A stretch of 64,000 bases of DNA from Pseudochrobactrum asaccharolyticum (GTDB taxonomy: Bacteria > Pseudomonadota > Alphaproteobacteria > Rhizobiales > Rhizobiaceae), in assembly GCF_003314995.1 (NCBI RefSeq), contig NZ_QNRH01000011.1, positions 1 to 64,000 on the forward strand. The letters run 5' to 3'. The position numbers and the translations under genes are program-made. This document shows positions 1 to 10,426 of this stretch, one piece after another. Under the pieces are notes generated by a model that was not told where the DNA came from, did not search any database, and saw nothing but the letters and a program-made list of their open reading frames with translations. Numbering within the stretch: position 1 is the first letter of the stretch; every line of letters starts with the position of its first letter.

Positions 1-12
1 CCCGTTCGGCCT

Positions 13-35
13 GAAATCGATAATCAATCGATTTC
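13..35. other. Small hairpin left of the tRNA
   Basis: The arms GAAATCGAT and ATCGATTTC form a 9-bp perfect stem around a 5-base loop. A second small hairpin, TCAGGC-TAC-GCCTGA, follows at 53-67. No T-tract follows either one, so a terminator role is uncertain. They lie just upstream of the initiator tRNA and no gene is visible in bases 1-100. Confidence 0.35.
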
Positions 36-103
36 TATACGGCCTCACCTCATCAGGCTACGCCTGACTTCGCTCCCGGGCAGCAAGGCTCGACACTACT
101 TGA

Positions 104-1834
<1,731 letters not shown>

Positions 1835-2251
1835 AGGTTTTCCTTTGTTTAAAATTAAAATTGATGTGTGGTGATATTGTTGTTGCAAACTGAATAATCA
1901 AAGTGCAGCGAGATAGCTTTGGTTGTCATATGGTGCTGCAATGAAAAAGCTACTGCAGTAAGCATCAGGCCTTATGCAGATGTTATAATTTGTAGAAGAT
2001 GCATGGAGTTGATGAGCGCCTGGTATATTGTCGGCCCATCATAAGTGGCAGTCGATCAACAAGCGCCAATTGTCTGGTATTCATACGCTCGTTGTTGTGT
2101 GAATTTATGTGAAGATGATTTTGGGATAATATTTTAATAAAACCAAAGCCAAAGTTTTAGCTTTTTCACACCGAAAAGCCGACCATGTAATGATGGATCG
2201 GCTTTTGCGAAATAAAAATAATTATTTAAAAAATATAATGAGAAAAAATAT
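1835..2251. other. Intergenic region between the two recombinases
   Basis: This AT-rich stretch of about 400 bp has no convincing ORF. It must hold the promoter and leader of recombinase 1 (minus strand) and the 3' end signals of recombinase 2. The only strong structure is the hairpin at 2174-2206. Confidence 0.5.
2174..2206 (-). terminator. Hairpin downstream of recombinase 2
   Basis: AAAAGCCGA (2174-2182) and TCGGCTTTT (2198-2206) form a 9-bp perfect stem with a 15-base loop. It sits about 45 bp past the stop codon of the minus-strand recombinase at 2252. The stem ends in A/T runs on both sides, so it could terminate transcription in either direction. Confidence 0.6.
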
Positions 2252-3868
2252 CTATTTTGATGGCAGTTTAGTTTTATATTCTGCCACGTTTAAAAGACTG
2301 CAGATTGGTCCAAAAATTTGGATTTCTACATGGCCGCGAGCTTTTTGGGGATGAACTACAATCTTATCAATAAGTGACCTTAGGATCTCACCTGCAACAT
2401 GGATTGTGTCCGGATGGTTGAAGCATTGTACAAGTTGTCCAAGTTTAGAGAAATACAGCTTCTCGAACTCATCTAAACTAATATTTTTTTCAATAATCTG
2501 ATTGTCCAAATGCTGAGATAGTAGATTTTTCTCAATTTCGAGGTGATCAAGTTCTGTACTCACACTTGGCTGAAATAGACCGCCTTTAATAGCTGTCACA
2601 AGTGCCTTAATCTCATTACATATCCGTGCAAACTCTGTTTTTAAAGCGGTCTGGCTCGTTACGACATCAGTTTGGAGCTGCTCAACGCTCCTTGCAAAGG
2701 CTTCCTGTGCGGTTTCAATCATTTCATTATTCTCTAATAGAGATTTTAGACCGTCTAGAAAGAGCTTCTCCAAATTAGGACGTAAAATTGTTCGTTTATT
2801 GCTGCAACTGTCTTTACTGGTATAGTGATTAGAGCAACCAAAGCGGCCTGCTGATCGTATTGAGTAAAGACCCCCGCATTCTGCACAGTTAAGTTTTCCC
2901 GATAAGAGTGATACCGGGCGTCGTCGACCGTTAAGTAGGTTTTCCTTATGATATGATTGTATTGCTGCGGTTACATGCATATTCGCTTGCAATATGTTTT
3001 CTTGTCTTTTTTTAGCATCATTCCATGTTTCATCATTAATGATACGTAGTTCCGGAACCTCCTTTATGACCCAGCTATCATTCGGGTTCAATCTTGAGAT
3101 ACGCTTACCAGTATCAATATGTTTTTGGTACCGAAGTCGGTTCCAAATGAGCCGTCCCTTATATAGTTCATTATTAATGATGCCTGTGCCACGTGTCTTG
3201 TGCCCTCTGATTGTCGTTTCAGTCCAGAGCCTTCCTCTAGGCCCTCTGATCTGTGCTCTATTTAGCCTATTCGCAATGCTGCGTGGCGAGTGCCCCGATG
3301 CAAATTCTTTAAATATGCGTCGTATAATGACAGCCTCTGTGTGATTGATTTCACGCAACCCACGTTTGGGTGTTCCATCGTTGTTTCGTTTATATACAAT
3401 GCGGTATCCGTAAGATAAACTGCCTGCGGAGCGGCCCTGTTCAATACAGCTTTGTAAGCCGCGTTTAGTTTTTGCTTTTAAATCTTTCAAGTATAACGCA
3501 TTCATAGTGCCATTGAAGGCAATATGAAGCTCGGTAATATCACCCTCTGTTAGGGTAACGATTTTAATGTCGTAATACTGCATAATCTTGTAAAATATAG
3601 TTATGTCAGCTTGATCGCGGCTTAAACGATCTAAAGATTCTACAACAATTGTATCGAATTTTTTCTGTTTGGCGTCACTTATTAGTTTTTTGATGCCAGG
3701 GCGTGAGATCATGTCTGCGCCAGAAATAGCTGCGTCTTGATACTCGTTGGTAATTCTCCAATCAGGTTGTTGCTTTACATGATGTTTAATCATGCGAATT
3801 TGATCTTCAGTTGAGGATTTGTTTTGAAGCGTTGATGAATATCGTGAATAGATGGCTATGTACCGCAT
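2252..3868 (-). CDS. Large serine recombinase (integrase), copy 2
   Basis: A second large serine recombinase of about 538 residues. The start ATG at 3868 (MRYIAIYSRYSSTLQNK) follows AGGAGA at a 6-base spacing, and this SD decides against the upstream in-frame ATG. Domain order matches copy 1: catalytic resolvase domain with SRYSS and DRLSRDQAD, recombinase domain with LNRAQIRGPRGRLWTETTIR, zinc ribbon (CAEC and CSNH), then a coiled coil. Long stretches are near-identical between the copies, such as TELHIAFNGTMNALYLKDL versus its counterpart, so this is a duplicated or two-component recombinase. The gene follows a small ORF by a few bases and is probably co-transcribed with it. Such tandem pairs resemble CcrA/CcrB of SCC elements in layout; that comparison is inference. 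Confidence 0.92.
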   Translation of the reverse strand: MRYIAIYSRYSSTLQNKSSTEDQIRMIKHHVKQQPDWRITNEYQDAAISGADMISRPGIKKLISDAKQKKFDTIVVESLDRLSRDQADITIFYKIMQYYDIKIVTLTEGDITELHIAFNGTMNALYLKDLKAKTKRGLQSCIEQGRSAGSLSYGYRIVYKRNNDGTPKRGLREINHTEAVIIRRIFKEFASGHSPRSIANRLNRAQIRGPRGRLWTETTIRGHKTRGTGIINNELYKGRLIWNRLRYQKHIDTGKRISRLNPNDSWVIKEVPELRIINDETWNDAKKRQENILQANMHVTAAIQSYHKENLLNGRRRPVSLLSGKLNCAECGGLYSIRSAGRFGCSNHYTSKDSCSNKRTILRPNLEKLFLDGLKSLLENNEMIETAQEAFARSVEQLQTDVVTSQTALKTEFARICNEIKALVTAIKGGLFQPSVSTELDHLEIEKNLLSQHLDNQIIEKNISLDEFEKLYFSKLGQLVQCFNHPDTIHVAGEILRSLIDKIVVHPQKARGHVEIQIFGPICSLLNVAEYKTKLPSK

Positions 3869-3918
3869 ATGTTCTCCTGCACATTTGTGGAGTTGGTTTG
3901 TGAAATTTGTCATGATAT

Positions 3919-4260
3919 TTAATCTCCTAATTTGATCGGTTTGGTATTTGAGTTGAAAGATTGGGGCTGGCTAATATCATGAGCTATTTGACACCCAATA
4001 AGTTCTGCAAGCTGTAGGCCTGCCTGACTGACATGCGAACTTGTAGCTGCATGATCTGAACTAGTATCCAGAATAATCTGTATTCGTTTATGCGTATGTT
4101 TGTTGTTTTGAAGTAATGCTCTCGTATAAACACTCATCTGCTTTCGATTAGTAGACTTTTGGATGTTGTTATTTGGGTTGTGGTTTATGGCTCTGTTTTT
4201 TTCTAAAAACTCTCTTTGATGGGTTTTAAGAAAATCTTTTTCTAAAGATGGTTTCTTCAT
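3919..4260 (-). CDS. Small hypothetical protein upstream of recombinase 2
   Basis: About 113 residues beginning MKKPSLEKDFLKTHQREFLE, with a GGAAAG ribosome site before ATG 4260; a longer in-frame start at 4347 would add a hydrophobic N-terminus. The protein is basic in its first half and ends TKPIKLGD. I recognise no domain. It lies about 50 bp upstream of the likely start of recombinase 2 on the same strand, so it could be a directionality factor or accessory protein for the recombinases. That role is only positional inference. Confidence 0.55.
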   Translation of the reverse strand: MKKPSLEKDFLKTHQREFLEKNRAINHNPNNNIQKSTNRKQMSVYTRALLQNNKHTHKRIQIILDTSSDHAATSSHVSQAGLQLAELIGCQIAHDISQPQSFNSNTKPIKLGD

Positions 4261-4500
4261 TTTTTCTTTCCGTTTGTTATTAATAAACATACGAAAAGCG
4301 AAAAGGAGAAAGATGTAAATAGTAAAAATTTTGGTGGTTGTTGACAATTTGAAGTAAATATGATATCGACATTTATAGTCTAGTTATTCGTTGTTAATTT
4401 AATGTCGGAATTTTTTTAAAATTTTAATTGTTACAAATTATCACGAAAATGTGATCGAAATTATAAATGGCGACAGTGTTTAAGCTGCCGCCAATGTGGA

Positions 4501-5493
4501 TCAAATGAGACCAAGTTGATCCAAAATGATGTTTTCAATAACGGCGATGAGTCGTTTGCAGTCCTCTTCAACTTCATTGCGAATGCAATAGAGCTCAGTT
4601 GCTTGAGTTATATCTGTATTTTCACCTGCACCATAATCAGTATAGCGATCAATGACGTCTTGATTGATGTTTCTACGCGCAAAATGTGCGAGCGCATCTT
4701 CAGTTTTGCGCCACTCTAGCCAACTGCAAGAAGCCAGTCGCTTTTGAAAAGCACGACTGAACTGCTGTCTGGTCATGCCCTCGGGCAGAGTGACTGTTAA
4801 ACCACGACTTGAGGCTTTGACCGGGCTCATTTTATGGTGATTTACAGGTAAATAAATTTGAAGTGCTGAATAGTCATCAAACCCTTCATCTTGTACAGGC
4901 CAGTCACCATTGATCTTATAGTATGATCCATACTGGTCTTTGCTCTGTTGTTTAATCCGCTCTGCAATGCGACCTTCGCCACAATCCCCAATCTTAAAGA
5001 TTGGAATGCTGAGTTGTTTCTTCAGATCCTTCAAGCCAGGACAACCGGCAATATAAATATCTCGCTTAATACCTGGCTGGTACTTTTTTCGGAAAGTCTC
5101 AGATTTTAGAATATCTGATGTGTCCATGAGAAGATCATTGCCGCCGACGACTGGCCACTGGGTTTGATATTTCGAGACAGTTTTCTGTGGGCTTGCGGGC
5201 GGTAGAAGGAGTTGTGGCATGCATGCTTCGCTTTGCGCTTCCTCGGTGTCTTGGGTTTCTTTGTGTGATGTTTGAGATGAAGTGCTTGCATAGTATTCTT
5301 CCTGCATAGCTACGGATTGATTAGGGATCGATAGACTAAGATTAAGTGGAGCATTTCCTGTGAAGGTCAGCCCATCAGGAAGGGGCATTAATAAATCTGC
5401 ATCACCGAGCTGAATGCGCATATGCGGTGCCGCGTTTTTATCTGCGTTAGCAAAGGAAATTGCGAGTTCTGTATTGGAGAATGTATTTGTCAT
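4501..5493 (-). CDS. Hypothetical protein with GIY-YIG-like segment
   Basis: About 330 residues, start chosen at ATG 5493 (MTNTFSNTELAISFANADKN), because residues encoded further upstream look non-coding. The N-terminal half is variable and low in complexity (many Gln, Ser and Thr). The second half contains DIYIAGCPGLKDLKKQL, then IFKIGDCGEGRIAERIKQQS, which resembles the YI..KIG..R spacing of T5orf172/GIY-YIG nuclease domains, and ends in a charged helical region. The match is by eye only. It belongs to the AT-rich recombinase block by composition and strand, so it is probably cargo of the same mobile element. Confidence 0.6.
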   Translation of the reverse strand: MTNTFSNTELAISFANADKNAAPHMRIQLGDADLLMPLPDGLTFTGNAPLNLSLSIPNQSVAMQEEYYASTSSQTSHKETQDTEEAQSEACMPQLLLPPASPQKTVSKYQTQWPVVGGNDLLMDTSDILKSETFRKKYQPGIKRDIYIAGCPGLKDLKKQLSIPIFKIGDCGEGRIAERIKQQSKDQYGSYYKINGDWPVQDEGFDDYSALQIYLPVNHHKMSPVKASSRGLTVTLPEGMTRQQFSRAFQKRLASCSWLEWRKTEDALAHFARRNINQDVIDRYTDYGAGENTDITQATELYCIRNEVEEDCKRLIAVIENIILDQLGLI

Positions 5494-6696
5494 GCGTATT
5501 GCTACTTTCTGTTTTGATGTTGTGTTTGTTGGATGGTGACAAAGCGCGCGTCTGCATGCTGGAAATGATAAAAATCCAGTAATAAGGTGTGTGGTGCGCG
5601 ATCTGTCGTTTTGGAGATGGTAGGCGAACTGCATCCAGCCTGTTCGAGGCGGTACAAAATATTGCTTGACCTGGGTCTGCTGATAAGAGGATTAAACGTA
5701 GTTTTTACATGGCGAGCTTAGGGAAGTTTTTGAATTCTAAGCTGAAGGTTCAATGCAAAACTGCTGCTTATTGCAGATTGGAAATAGGACTGGCTGCTCG
5801 ATGTGTGGTCAATTTAGACTGTTTTTGATCATAAAATTAATTACTTATTCTGGTTTATCTTCTCCTTTCTTTTTTTGGGAAATTTAATAATAACCCTTCT
5901 AGTATTGTATTGGATTTATAAAATGTGTGGTGTCATCCGGCAGAAATGTAACGAACGAACACAGATAAATAAGATAAATACAAACACTTGGATGTGTCAT
6001 TAAAGCTTAAAACCTGAACATATCTTGTCTTAAACTCGTATGTTCTAATTATTTTTAGGGAAATAAAAAATAAAAATCTAACTGTAGTAATCTCAATAAG
6101 TCTGCATGCTAATATGCTCTGTTTCACGCCAATGCATAAAATTTTGACAGGTAATTATTACAGCAGTACTCAAAAAATGCTTTTGGATAAAACGGTCATA
6201 GTTAGAAACATCCATAGGGTTGAAATATCAAATTGCTTTGTGAGCGACCGCTTTGCGCCTCATGTCGGACGTTCGACTGACACTTATGATTTCCAGAAAG
6301 CGGACATTGCTTTTGGCACTGCGAGCGCTCGCCAATTACTTCGACATAAATGTTTGTATCTCTATTGCGACGCCAAACATCGCCGATTGCCGCATTTCAC
6401 TGGAGGGATAGCAATGTATTGTGAACGCATTAATGGCTACTTTCTGTCTGAATGGCCCTCATTCGCAAGCCAAATTCAAGCTATCAAATCTTGCCTTTCG
6501 CTGATGGTCGAGCCCATAGTATTCTAACCAAGTGAGAACTGCGTAATCGACAATTTGGAGATGGCAAAAAATTGGCGATCAGCTCACTTGGGCAAAGAAT
6601 TTTCTATTAATAAACATTATCTCATTAACTTGCCTTGTGAATTTCAATTTCGGGGATACTGACAGACTCAAAGTGAAGTTAGGGGACTGATTAGTG
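5494..6696. other. Gene-poor AT-rich stretch with possible decayed sequence
   Basis: No convincing gene lies here. An ORF at 6114-6527 (+, 137 aa) has no ribosome site, no recognisable domain and uneven composition. Around it CCGCTTT (6248-6254) and AAAGCGG (6297-6303) form the ends of an imperfect dyad of a type scattered in intergenic DNA of alphaproteobacteria. The region marks the change from the low-GC recombinase block to the defence genes. Confidence 0.5.
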
Positions 6697-7086
6697 ATGG
6701 AAGAAGACTTAAAATGGCTAAAGGCACTCTTGATCGAACATGGTGGAGCTGAACTCGTTATCGCGATCGAATGGGCAGCGCGTGAAGAAATGCCGCCACT
6801 TGACGCACGTGGTGAGCTGAAACTCTTATTCGACGAGCTTGACACGGTATTAGTACAAGGGTGCAGGACCGTCGCCTTCACAATGCAAATGCTCAAAGCG
6901 AAAACGCTCAGTATGCACGAAGATCTGGCAGCTTTTGATGTCGATAGCGGCACCTCCACTCAATCTTTGCGAAAAGATGCCGGAGGCATTGTCTTCTCGC
7001 AAGATGGATTGGGCGAGTGGAATCGGCTTGCTAATGAAGCTGATGTAATCCTAAAAAAGATGAGGAGGCACTATGACTTCGCTTGA
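6697..7086 (+). CDS. Hypothetical protein, first gene of a two-gene nuclease module
   Basis: About 129 residues (MEEDLKWLKALLIEHGGAEL). ATG 6697 directly follows an in-frame GTG at 6694, and AGGGGA stands upstream. It is acidic, predicted mostly helical, with no motif I recognise. The 3' end overlaps the start of the next gene by 14 bases, which implies translational coupling and a joint function with the nuclease-like partner. An antitoxin, immunity or sensor subunit are all possible; nothing in the sequence decides. Confidence 0.75.
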   Translation: MEEDLKWLKALLIEHGGAELVIAIEWAAREEMPPLDARGELKLLFDELDTVLVQGCRTVAFTMQMLKAKTLSMHEDLAAFDVDSGTSTQSLRKDAGGIVFSQDGLGEWNRLANEADVILKKMRRHYDFA

Positions 7087-7717
7087 TGCTGCGCTTAAAA
7101 ATAAGCTGAACGCTATCCTTGGTGCATCCGCGCAATTCTGGCCGGGCAAGAAGCCTAAACTAGACGATTATTATGAAGCCTATCTCTGGGCAGAGACACT
7201 CTTTGTTGCGGATGAACAGAAATGGCAAATTAAGTACATCAACGCTGGCCCCTCAAACGACGCGTTCACCTTCCGCATGGGGCCCGGCCTGATCACCAGC
7301 GGTGGTTATACCTATGCCGAGATCAGCAAAGGCAGCCGTGGTGGTGAACTGCATATTGGCGTTCGCGTTCATGGTAGATCGGGTACGCTGCACGAGTTCG
7401 ATGTTCTCGGGCTCGATCAAAGCTATCGTACCCGCAGCGGGGCCGGCCAACCGAGGCAGAGTGAGGTTAAGCTCCATATCGAAGCAAAGTTTCATAAGAG
7501 CGATCTCTCTCTTGGCATCGGCCGCGCGATTGTCGGACTAGGCGCGGATTGCCCGGATATTGAACCGTTTCTCGTTGCAAAGAACAGAGCGTCAGGCACG
7601 GTTCGCCCCTTGATCAAATATTTTGGAGGCCACTTCGTAGAGCAGGTGTTTCCCGGCGAATCCGGTGTTGATCCCTATTTCCGCAATTGTGTGCGTGCGG
7701 CACTTCAGCGTTGGTAA
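7073..7717 (+). CDS. PD-(D/E)XK-like nuclease, second gene of the module
   Basis: 214 residues, ATG 7073 preceded by GAGGAGG-like sequence inside the upstream gene. Residues fit the order of a PD-(D/E)XK core: E35 in a helix (YYEAYLWAETLF), D110 in HEFDVLGLD, then E137-x-K139 in LHIEAKFHKSDL, followed by a helix with small residues (SLGIGRAIVGLG). This is the arrangement of restriction-endonuclease folds. No DNA-recognition or methylase domain is present, and no methyltransferase gene is adjacent. The coupled partner suggests a small defence module. The nuclease assignment is inferred from motif order and was not tested. Confidence 0.7.
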   Translation: MTSLDAALKNKLNAILGASAQFWPGKKPKLDDYYEAYLWAETLFVADEQKWQIKYINAGPSNDAFTFRMGPGLITSGGYTYAEISKGSRGGELHIGVRVHGRSGTLHEFDVLGLDQSYRTRSGAGQPRQSEVKLHIEAKFHKSDLSLGIGRAIVGLGADCPDIEPFLVAKNRASGTVRPLIKYFGGHFVEQVFPGESGVDPYFRNCVRAALQRW

Positions 7718-7775
7718 CCTGCTCTATCAAGTACGTCAATGGGAATACTTTCCGCTTGAACCTGGTCGGAAACGG

Positions 7776-8240
7776 TCATTGATGCAGTCTCGATTTACGG
7801 TAGCTATTTTCCATCTGCGCCATAAAAAACGAACCGACAGCTTGTGGAACACCAGCTTCAACCGACGCTGCCGCACCACCAGTTACTGTTTCCGGGGGGC
7901 CACCCTTACGACACTCGGCGGGTGCGAACAGCCTCCAGCGCCCAGACCAATCGATAGATGAATGCGTCCTCCACGACGCGCATATTCTGCGCTCCGATCG
8001 CGGTAACTTCCTCGCCGGCCGCCCAATTGCGCAGAATTGCTGTCCATTTCGCCGGGAGCGCATTCGCCTTGCTCGGAATGGATGGTCGCATGAACAGCAG
8101 GCGCTCACCAGGGCCACTTAGTGAATCAACGAGCGCGTCGATATTGCCTGATAGCGCGGCCTTGTCGGCTCGGTCGCCCGATACAACGTCGGCACGAGTA
8201 GCACGGCGGCGTTTAGGTTGCGCACGATCAGCACTATTAA
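7776..8240 (-). pseudogene. Broken fragment of a larger minus-strand gene
   Basis: Read on the minus strand, an open frame with coding character runs from about 8240 (ALSGNIDALVDSLSGPGERL) through KWTAILRNWAAGEEVTAIG and VVEDAFIYRLVWALEAVRTR, then stops at 7906. The natural continuation (ETVTGGAAASVEAGVPQAVG) appears in another frame down to 7776, so there is a frameshift near 7915. Both ends are lost, the right one where IS3 sequence begins. It may derive from the C-terminal part of a large helicase-like protein, but I am not certain of the family. Confidence 0.5.
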
Positions 8241-8421
8241 ACTGGCGTAGCGATTACAATAATCATCGACCGCATTCCGGTCTCGATTGGATGACACTTG
8301 CCGAGTTCGCTCTGACTATCAATCCGAGACGTGACGCGGGGCTGCGTAGTCGAAATAGCTCCGTACCGCAAACCGCCACCATCAACCTAACAATAGAAAC
8401 AAAAAATGACGTGCCCCATTA
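8240..8421 (+). pseudogene. IS3-family transposase (orfB) 3' remnant
   Basis: The frame reads NWRSDYNNHRPHSGLDWMTL followed by AEFALTINPRRD, the typical C-terminal tail of IS3-family orfB integrases (YN..RPHS.L...P.EFA). All catalytic residues are missing. The piece ends near GACGTGCCCC at 8408-8417, which may be part of the right inverted repeat. It abuts the helicase-like fragment on the left and another IS3 piece on the right. Confidence 0.75.
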
Positions 8422-8485
8422 AATTAGGCCATTCAGAACTGGAGTTTTCCATTTATGATCCCTTGTCGGGGAGAAGGAGAGTTCG

Positions 8486-8925
8486 ATGAAGGCATCCAAA
8501 TTTCAGAGGCACAGATCGCGTTTGTTTTGAAGCAAGCAGAAGGTGGCACGCCGATTGGAGAGGTCTGCCGTAAAGCGGGTATTTCAGATGCCACGTTTTA
8601 TAATTGGTGAAAGAAATATGCTGATTTGGTGCCATCTGAGATGAAGCGGTTACGACAACTCGAGGAGGAGAATGCCAAGCTGAAGCGGATTGTTGCCGAC
8701 TTATCCTTAGACAAGGCTATGCTTCAGGATGTTTTATCAAAAAAGCTCTGAAGCCTGCGCGCAAGCGTGCGCTTGTCGACACGATTAAGGCTAAAAAGTC
8801 GGGTCGCATCCCGACGGCTCATTCTGCCAATCATTACAGCATGGCGTACGCGTGTATAAAGCCCCACTTGCTTCATCCTCGCGCTCTGCAAAGCGCAGCG
8901 GGCTAAACCACTGACGGCATAAAAA
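8486..8925 (+). pseudogene. IS3-family orfA plus start of orfB, frameshifted and truncated
   Basis: The reading MKASKF, then after one missing base SEAQIAFVLKQAEGGTPIGE, CRKAGISDATFYNW, an in-frame TGA at about 8608, then EMKRLRQLEEENAKLKRIVA and LSLDKAMLQDVLSKKL match IS3-group orfA: a helix-turn-helix followed by a leucine-rich coil. The start of orfB (KPARKRALVDTIKAK) follows and is lost by about 8830. Two lesions make it inactive. Bases 8830-9079 beyond it hold no recognisable gene. Confidence 0.8.
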
Positions 8926-9079
8926 ACGATCGCCTTCGGTCAAACAATAAGGCCGATTGTGTTTCGGCAGTTTCGGAGCCCGAGGACCTGGACCATGCGT
9001 GAGGCTATGGCAATTTAATACATGCCAGAATCCGATGTTCGCTGTTCCCTTTACTGATGCCGAAGTCTATATTCAAAGC

Positions 9080-10309
9080 ATGCAAAACAACGACCGCTAC
9101 GACCTATCCGATCGTCTCATCCATTTCTTCCGCCCACTTGATCTGGAAACGACAAATGCACCTGTCTGGCCGGAATGCACTGGATATGCTTCCGTGACCG
9201 AGACATCCTTGCTGCGGCCACAGTTTCTGTTGCGACACGCAATTAGAATGGGCAGGCTGTATGCGACTTGGTCTATCCGAAACAATAGGCGCACCGTGCA
9301 CGGAATGCGCCCCGCTGTATGCTTCACTGAAATGCCTATTCCCGCTTTCATTCAAGCAGCGCTCACACGAGCCGCCGTAGGTGAAGCCATTAGTCCTTAC
9401 GCGATTGTCTTTCCCAAGGAAGCTGTGTTCTCTGCGGGTGCTCGTCCGGTGATCTACGGCCTGAGTAGCAGTGCGTCGGCAAGTGGCGGCACAAACGATA
9501 CGCCCCGGTTGTTCGACAAAGTTGCACTGCCTCTTGCCGAACAGTATCGCTACGTGGCCTACAATCCAACCACCGGAAAGCTGGACTGGTCTCATGAAAG
9601 GGAATGGCGGTGGCCCCTTGACGTCGAACCTTTGACAGATCTCGACGGAGTGCCTCCCGATCACTCGGACAGCATTCCGGGCCTGGAGCTTGATTCTCCT
9701 TCTATGGCTGGACTGGGTGTTGTTGTGGCGACAGCGGCTGAGGCCAAGCAGATCGTGTATGATGTCTTGACCAAAGTGGACCGGGGAGCCATCGGGCAGC
9801 GGCATTACCAGTTCGTGCTGGCGCATGAGACGATTACCAACTGGACCGGCCTGCGAGATCGTGACCAGCTTAACAGCGAGATTCAGAACAATCTTATCGA
9901 CCTGCAAACCTATTTCTCTCCGACGGATGCTGATTCAGCTTCGCTGGTTGCCCAGTTTGACTCTATTGTCTCGAAGGTAGCTTCCAAGCGGGAATCGCCA
10001 AAATCAGGAGAACCCGGCGGGTGTTGGTTGTGGCTTCTGGAGAACACGCATCCCATGGTTCGCGCGCTGATTGCGAAAGGCAGAATTACGCTTAACAAAG
10101 ACGGAAAATACTTGGTGCCGATCAACGCGACATATGGCCATAACCTTCAGCAGCGCGAGCAGTTCGCAATAGATATTGGGGTTGAGCTAAAGAAGCATAA
10201 CGGCATGCGGGCAACTTATTTTTCCGTTCTAGGGAAATTCGATCCGGACGAGGTCCCTTTCTACAATGGTGATCAGCTTGACGACCATCTCTTCTATAAC
10301 TGGAACTAA
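9080..10309 (+). CDS. AbiGi-like abortive-infection family protein (putative)
   Basis: About 409 residues from ATG 9080 (MQNNDRYDLSDRLIHFFRPL); an upstream ATG at 9035 is possible and neither has a clear ribosome site. The N-terminal half shows a chain of motifs that I associate with AbiGi-like putative antitoxins and related CFTE proteins: RLIHFFRPL, AVCFTEMPIPAF, PYAIVFPKE, ARPVIYGL and WSHEREWRWP. The C-terminal 130 residues are a separate domain ending FYNGDQLDDHLFYNWN. The gene lies just upstream of an Mrr-nSTAND3 ATPase on the same strand, about 120 bp away. Function in phage defence is inferred; the family name is a best guess. Confidence 0.62.
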   Translation: MQNNDRYDLSDRLIHFFRPLDLETTNAPVWPECTGYASVTETSLLRPQFLLRHAIRMGRLYATWSIRNNRRTVHGMRPAVCFTEMPIPAFIQAALTRAAVGEAISPYAIVFPKEAVFSAGARPVIYGLSSSASASGGTNDTPRLFDKVALPLAEQYRYVAYNPTTGKLDWSHEREWRWPLDVEPLTDLDGVPPDHSDSIPGLELDSPSMAGLGVVVATAAEAKQIVYDVLTKVDRGAIGQRHYQFVLAHETITNWTGLRDRDQLNSEIQNNLIDLQTYFSPTDADSASLVAQFDSIVSKVASKRESPKSGEPGGCWLWLLENTHPMVRALIAKGRITLNKDGKYLVPINATYGHNLQQREQFAIDIGVELKKHNGMRATYFSVLGKFDPDEVPFYNGDQLDDHLFYNWN

Positions 10310-10426
10310 AGTGTCGCTATTTCCATATCCATAAAATATTGAGGACGTTGCGCCGCCTGTTATATGGCATTATGGATCAGATTTACAGGCACTGTTACTG
10401 AGCAGGCAGATTCAGCGCGGACATTC

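Noticed and set aside
6114-6527. 137-codon ORF as a gene
   Set aside because: No ribosome site, no motif, uneven codon use; treated as unassigned.
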